From Corallococcus macrosporus DSM 14697 (GTDB lineage Bacteria; Myxococcota; Myxococcia; Myxococcales; Myxococcaceae): DNA of 64,000 bases. Below are positions 61,070 through 64,000 of this stretch, one piece after another. The notes under the pieces were generated by a model that saw only the letters and a program-made list of their open reading frames with translations, was not told the origin of the DNA and made no database searches. Made by a program: the position numbers and the translations under genes. Position 1 is the stretch's first letter. Each line of letters opens with the position of its first letter. The stretch is from contig NZ_CP022203.1 of NCBI RefSeq assembly GCF_002305895.1, forward strand, positions 3,636,501 through 3,700,500. The letters run 5' to 3'.

Positions 61070-63280
61070 ATGACACGCGATGCTCCCTTGGATGGTCGCC
61101 GGTCGATGAAGCCGCGCTCGCTTCGCTTCTACCTGGGGCTGCTCGCGTTGGGGCTGCTCGTCCCGCTCGTCCTCTTCGCGGCGGGCGCGGTGAACCGCTT
61201 CGCGGCTTCGCAGCGCGAGGCCCGGGCCCAGGGCATGCGGGAGACGGCCCGCGCGCTGGCGCTCGTCTTGGACCGTGAGCTGGGGCAGTCCGTCCGGGCG
61301 CTGGAGGTGCTGGCGCACTCCGCGCCGCTGGCCCAAGGCGACCTGAGAACCTTCCATGCCACCTGCCAGGCGGTGGTGGCGTCGCAGGAGGCCTGGGTCT
61401 CGCTCTCCCTGCTGGACCTGGAGGGCCGGACGTCGTTGACCACGGAGCGTCCGTTCGGCGCCGACCTGGCCTCGCGGGTGGATGAACGGCCCTACGTGCG
61501 CGAGGTCGCCACGACAGGGCGGGTGGTCATCTCCGACGTCCCCTCCGCGCGGTTCCAGGGGCCGCCCACCGTGGTGGTGGCGATGCCGGTGCGCCGCCAG
61601 GGGGCGCTCACGGGCGTGCTGGTGGCGACGTATGCCATGCAGCACTTCGACAAGCTCTGGGACGAACAGCGCATCTCCGGTGACTGGTTGGGCACGCTGG
61701 TGGACGAGGAGGGCATCATCCTCGCGCGCAGCCGGGGCCGCGCGCGCTTCGTGGGCACGAAGGCCCGGGCCGAATACATCGAGAACATCCGCTCGGCTCG
61801 CGAGGGCTTCTTCCCGTCGGAGACGGTGGACGGGATGAAGTCGTTCGCGGCCTATGCGCGCTTGCAACTGGTGCCGTGGACGGTGTCGTTCTCCGGGCCG
61901 CGGGAGGCGCTCACCGCGTCGGTGGACCAGTCCCTGGTCGCGCTGCTCATCGCGGGGCTGGGGTGCTGTGCCATCGCCGCGGCCTGGGCCGCCTGGGTGA
62001 GCCGCCGGATGACGCGCCCGCTGCGCGCGCTGGCCCGCGCGGCCCGGGAGCGCCCGGATTCGGCGGACGCCTTCACCACCGTGGGGCCCACCGGTATCTC
62101 CGAGCTGGAGGACCTGAGGGCGACGCTCGCGCTCACCGCGGCCATGGTGATGGAGCGCGAGGAGGCGCTGCGGACGAAGATGCTGGAGGCCGAGGCGGCC
62201 AACCTCGCCAAGGACCAGTTCCTGGCCATGCTGGGCCATGAGCTGCGCAACCCGCTGTCCGCCATCACTGGCGGCGTGAAGGTGCTGGCGGTGGCGCGGG
62301 ACGCCGCGAGCCGCGAGCGGGCGCGCGCCTTGGTGGAGCGCCAGTCCCTCCACCTGGCCCGCCTGGTGGATGACCTGCTCGACGTGGAGCGGGTGAGCAG
62401 CGGCCGCATCCTGCTCCAGAAGCGCGCCATGGACCTGTCGGAGTGCGTGCGCCGCGCCGTCGCCGCGCTGGAGGCCTCCGGCCGGACACAGGCGCACCAG
62501 GTGGAGGTGGACGCCCCGGCCGCCTGGCTGGAAGGAGACGAGAGCCGCCTGGAGCAGGTGGTCTCCAACCTCGTGTCCAACGCGCTCAAGTACACGCCAG
62601 CGGGGGGCCACGTCCGCGTCGTCACTCGGGCGCGGCCCGAGCACGTGGAGCTGGAGGTGTCCGATAGCGGTGATGGCCTGTCACCGGAGCTCCAGGAGCG
62701 CGTGTTCGAGCTCTTCTTCCAGGCCGAGCGCACCCTGGACCGCGCGCAGGGGGGCCTGGGCATTGGCCTCACGCTGGTGAAGCGGCTGGTGGAGCTCCAT
62801 GGCGGTTCGGTGCGTGCGGACAGCGACGGGCTCGCCAAGGGCAGCACCTTCACGGTGCGCCTGCCCCGGGGCCACGTCGAACAGGCCCCGGCGCCCCAGG
62901 CGCCGCGCGCTGTGCCATCCGCGGGGCGGCACGTGCTGTTGGTGGATGACCACTCCGACAGCCGTCAGCTCGTCCGCGAGCTGCTGGAAATGGAGGGGCA
63001 CACCATCAGCGAGGCGGAGGATGGTCCCTCCGGCCTGGCGACGGCGCGCGCGCTGCGGCCCGACGTCGTCCTGCTGGACATCGGGCTGCCGGGGCTGGAC
63101 GGGTACGAAGTGGCCCGGGCGCTCCGCGCGACGGACGAAGGGCGCGACCTGCTGCTCATCGCCGTGACGGGGTATGGCCTGGAAGACGACCGGCGGCGCG
63201 CGCTGGAGGCCGGCTTCGACGAGCACCTGGTGAAGCCGGTGGACCTCTCGCGGCTGCGCGCGCTGCTCGTGCCGAGATAG
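61070..63280 (+). CDS. Membrane hybrid sensor histidine kinase/response regulator
   Basis: The 736-residue protein has a transmembrane helix (about 22-42: YLGLLALGLLVPLVLFAAGA), then an extracytoplasmic dCache-type sensor (about 43-275: VVVAMPVRRQGALTGVLVAT is typical) and a second helix (about 290-310). A short HAMP-like linker leads to HisKA with His390 in MLGHELRNPLSAITGG. HATPase_c has N box VSNLVSNALKYTP and G boxes DSGDGLSPE and GLGIGLTLVKRL. The C-terminal receiver (about 620-736) has acidic residues DD in LLVDDHSDSRQ, Asp670 in LLDIGLPGLDG and Lys in HLVKPVD. Phosphotransfer may run from His390 to Asp670. ATG 61070 or 61106 is possible. Confidence 0.95.
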   Translation: MTRDAPLDGRRSMKPRSLRFYLGLLALGLLVPLVLFAAGAVNRFAASQREARAQGMRETARALALVLDRELGQSVRALEVLAHSAPLAQGDLRTFHATCQAVVASQEAWVSLSLLDLEGRTSLTTERPFGADLASRVDERPYVREVATTGRVVISDVPSARFQGPPTVVVAMPVRRQGALTGVLVATYAMQHFDKLWDEQRISGDWLGTLVDEEGIILARSRGRARFVGTKARAEYIENIRSAREGFFPSETVDGMKSFAAYARLQLVPWTVSFSGPREALTASVDQSLVALLIAGLGCCAIAAAWAAWVSRRMTRPLRALARAARERPDSADAFTTVGPTGISELEDLRATLALTAAMVMEREEALRTKMLEAEAANLAKDQFLAMLGHELRNPLSAITGGVKVLAVARDAASRERARALVERQSLHLARLVDDLLDVERVSSGRILLQKRAMDLSECVRRAVAALEASGRTQAHQVEVDAPAAWLEGDESRLEQVVSNLVSNALKYTPAGGHVRVVTRARPEHVELEVSDSGDGLSPELQERVFELFFQAERTLDRAQGGLGIGLTLVKRLVELHGGSVRADSDGLAKGSTFTVRLPRGHVEQAPAPQAPRAVPSAGRHVLLVDDHSDSRQLVRELLEMEGHTISEAEDGPSGLATARALRPDVVLLDIGLPGLDGYEVARALRATDEGRDLLLIAVTGYGLEDDRRRALEAGFDEHLVKPVDLSRLRALLVPR

Positions 63281-63284
63281 CCGC

Positions 63285-63689
63285 TCACTCCACGTTGCCG
63301 GGGCAGTGCTGGACCGCGGGCTGGCAGAGCTGCAACACACGAGACGGGTCCGTGAAGGTCTGCTGCCGGGCCTGGAGGTAGCAGCCCGCGGGGTCCTCGT
63401 CGGGCGCGGCGAACTGGCAGAGCTGCACGGCCTGGCTCTGGGTGAGCGAGCCTTCATCCTGGGCGCGCACGAAGCACTCAGCGGGCGTGGATGAACGGGC
63501 GCCTCGGCAGAGCTGCGCGGCCAGCGAGTCGTCGAGCCCGCCCTCCGTCGCGCGCTGGTAGCAGGACACCTGCGGCACGACGCCCTGGGCCACGGCGGCC
63601 GGGGGGAATCCCAGGACGCCGAGCACGGCGGTGAGCGCCGCGCCGGCCCACGGACGGATGAACCTGGACGTCCCGCTGCCTGTCTTCAT
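63285..63689 (-). CDS. Exported Cys-rich repeat protein
   Basis: The 134-residue protein has a signal peptide (about 1-35, AALTAVLGVLGFPPAAVAQG). The mature part is three tandem repeats of about 33 residues, each with the pattern C-[YF]-x-x-A ... QxxLCxxA: CYQRATEGG...AAQLCRGA, CFVRAQDEG...AVQLCQFA, CYLQARQQT...VLQLCQPA. The regular Cys pair in each repeat suggests one disulphide per repeat and an extracytoplasmic helical-hairpin array. No family is recognised. It converges with the hybrid kinase gene, 4 bp between stops. Confidence 0.8.
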   Translation of the reverse strand: MKTGSGTSRFIRPWAGAALTAVLGVLGFPPAAVAQGVVPQVSCYQRATEGGLDDSLAAQLCRGARSSTPAECFVRAQDEGSLTQSQAVQLCQFAAPDEDPAGCYLQARQQTFTDPSRVLQLCQPAVQHCPGNVE

Positions 63690-64000
63690 GAGGCCTCCTT
63701 TCCGAGCAATCTAGGGACTCGTCCGCGGTGAGGCCGGCCCACGAGCGGCGGTCCGCCCCGGGATGAAGCGACGAGGGGTGGGGCCGTTCCGCCGCCTGCT
63801 CCACGGGGCGGACTGTCGGGTGGTGCCGCCATGTCCGGGGCGAGACGCCCCCGGGGCGAGGCGCTGGCTCACTTCAGGACGGCCGCCGCCGGCGCGGTCC
63901 GGCATCGGGCAGACGCGACCTCGGCCGCGAGGTCGGGGCCCTGGCGTTCCGTCCCCTCCCGGACCACCACAGCGGTGCCATGAAACAACGACGACCGTCC
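63690..64000. other. Region of 311 bp at right edge, no gene seen
   Basis: It is upstream of the Cys-repeat gene and runs to the window edge. Frames on both strands are Arg/Gly/Pro-rich shadows. A promoter for 63285-63689 should lie near 63700-63730, but I cannot define it. Confidence 0.5.

Overview
The window is about 64 kb of very GC-rich DNA, dense with genes on both strands. It looks like a Myxococcus- or Corallococcus-type myxobacterium (Myxococcota). The reasons are the two Hanks-type Ser/Thr kinases, the FHA-domain sigma-54 activator and other FHA proteins, orphan hybrid histidine kinases, secreted proteins with CGDGxC-type motifs, and strong GC bias at third codon positions. This is inference from protein content; no rRNA or tRNA gene was found.

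Layout. 1-7.7 kb is a signalling block: the end of a Ser/Thr kinase, an FHA/sigma-54 activator, a cyclic-nucleotide-binding protein, a PAS histidine kinase and a PEGA-tailed Ser/Thr kinase. 7.8-10.9 kb is glyQ-glyS. 11.0-14.5 kb holds two coupled lipoproteins of unknown role. 14.6-21.8 kb is an FHA-rich, incomplete Tad/type II-like secretion cluster: FHA protein, prepilin peptidase, secretin, FHA-CpaF ATPase and a double-FHA membrane protein. No pilin or TadB/TadC platform gene is present. polA follows at 21.8-24.5 kb. 24.9-30.3 kb is mainly envelope and housekeeping genes: a hypothetical protein, a peptidase-MA metalloprotease, DivIVA, a HEAT protein, a zinc-ribbon J protein, SpoIIM and RDD. 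30.8-38.5 kb is mixed: a LuxR-type regulator, an orphan MbtH, DUF4105, a ketopantoate-reductase-like protein, a StyA-like flavoprotein, a macro-like/TIR-like fusion, and a D-threonine-aldolase/D-serine-dehydratase-like enzyme.

39.0-42.3 kb is the most interesting accessory locus: a predicted outer-membrane protein, a secreted protein ending in an HHVLP/HxxxIH nuclease-like domain, and a small overlapping gene that looks like its immunity protein. Next come a winged-helix AlkZ-like protein and a three-gene ABC exporter with two DUF3526 permeases behind a candidate Fur box (43.8-47.4 kb). 47.5-52.3 kb holds a DUF1801 protein with a histone-H1-like tail, DUF488, a lipase-like hydrolase, and a divergent aldo/keto reductase-LysR pair. 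52.6-54.3 kb looks acquired: a less GC-rich Cys-rich secreted protein, a decayed IS4-type transposase, and a lipoprotein with an internal 114-bp duplication. 54.3-63.7 kb holds an S9 prolyl oligopeptidase, a PBP4-type carboxypeptidase, a short RdgC with a coupled partner, VTT and GAF proteins, a hybrid histidine kinase and a repeat-containing Cys protein.

A recurring non-coding theme is a promoter-like -10 hexamer 7-10 nt before an ATG that lacks a clear Shine-Dalgarno site (glyQ, FHA-cpaF, polA, rdgC and others). This suggests several leaderless transcripts. No CRISPR array or intact insertion sequence was seen.
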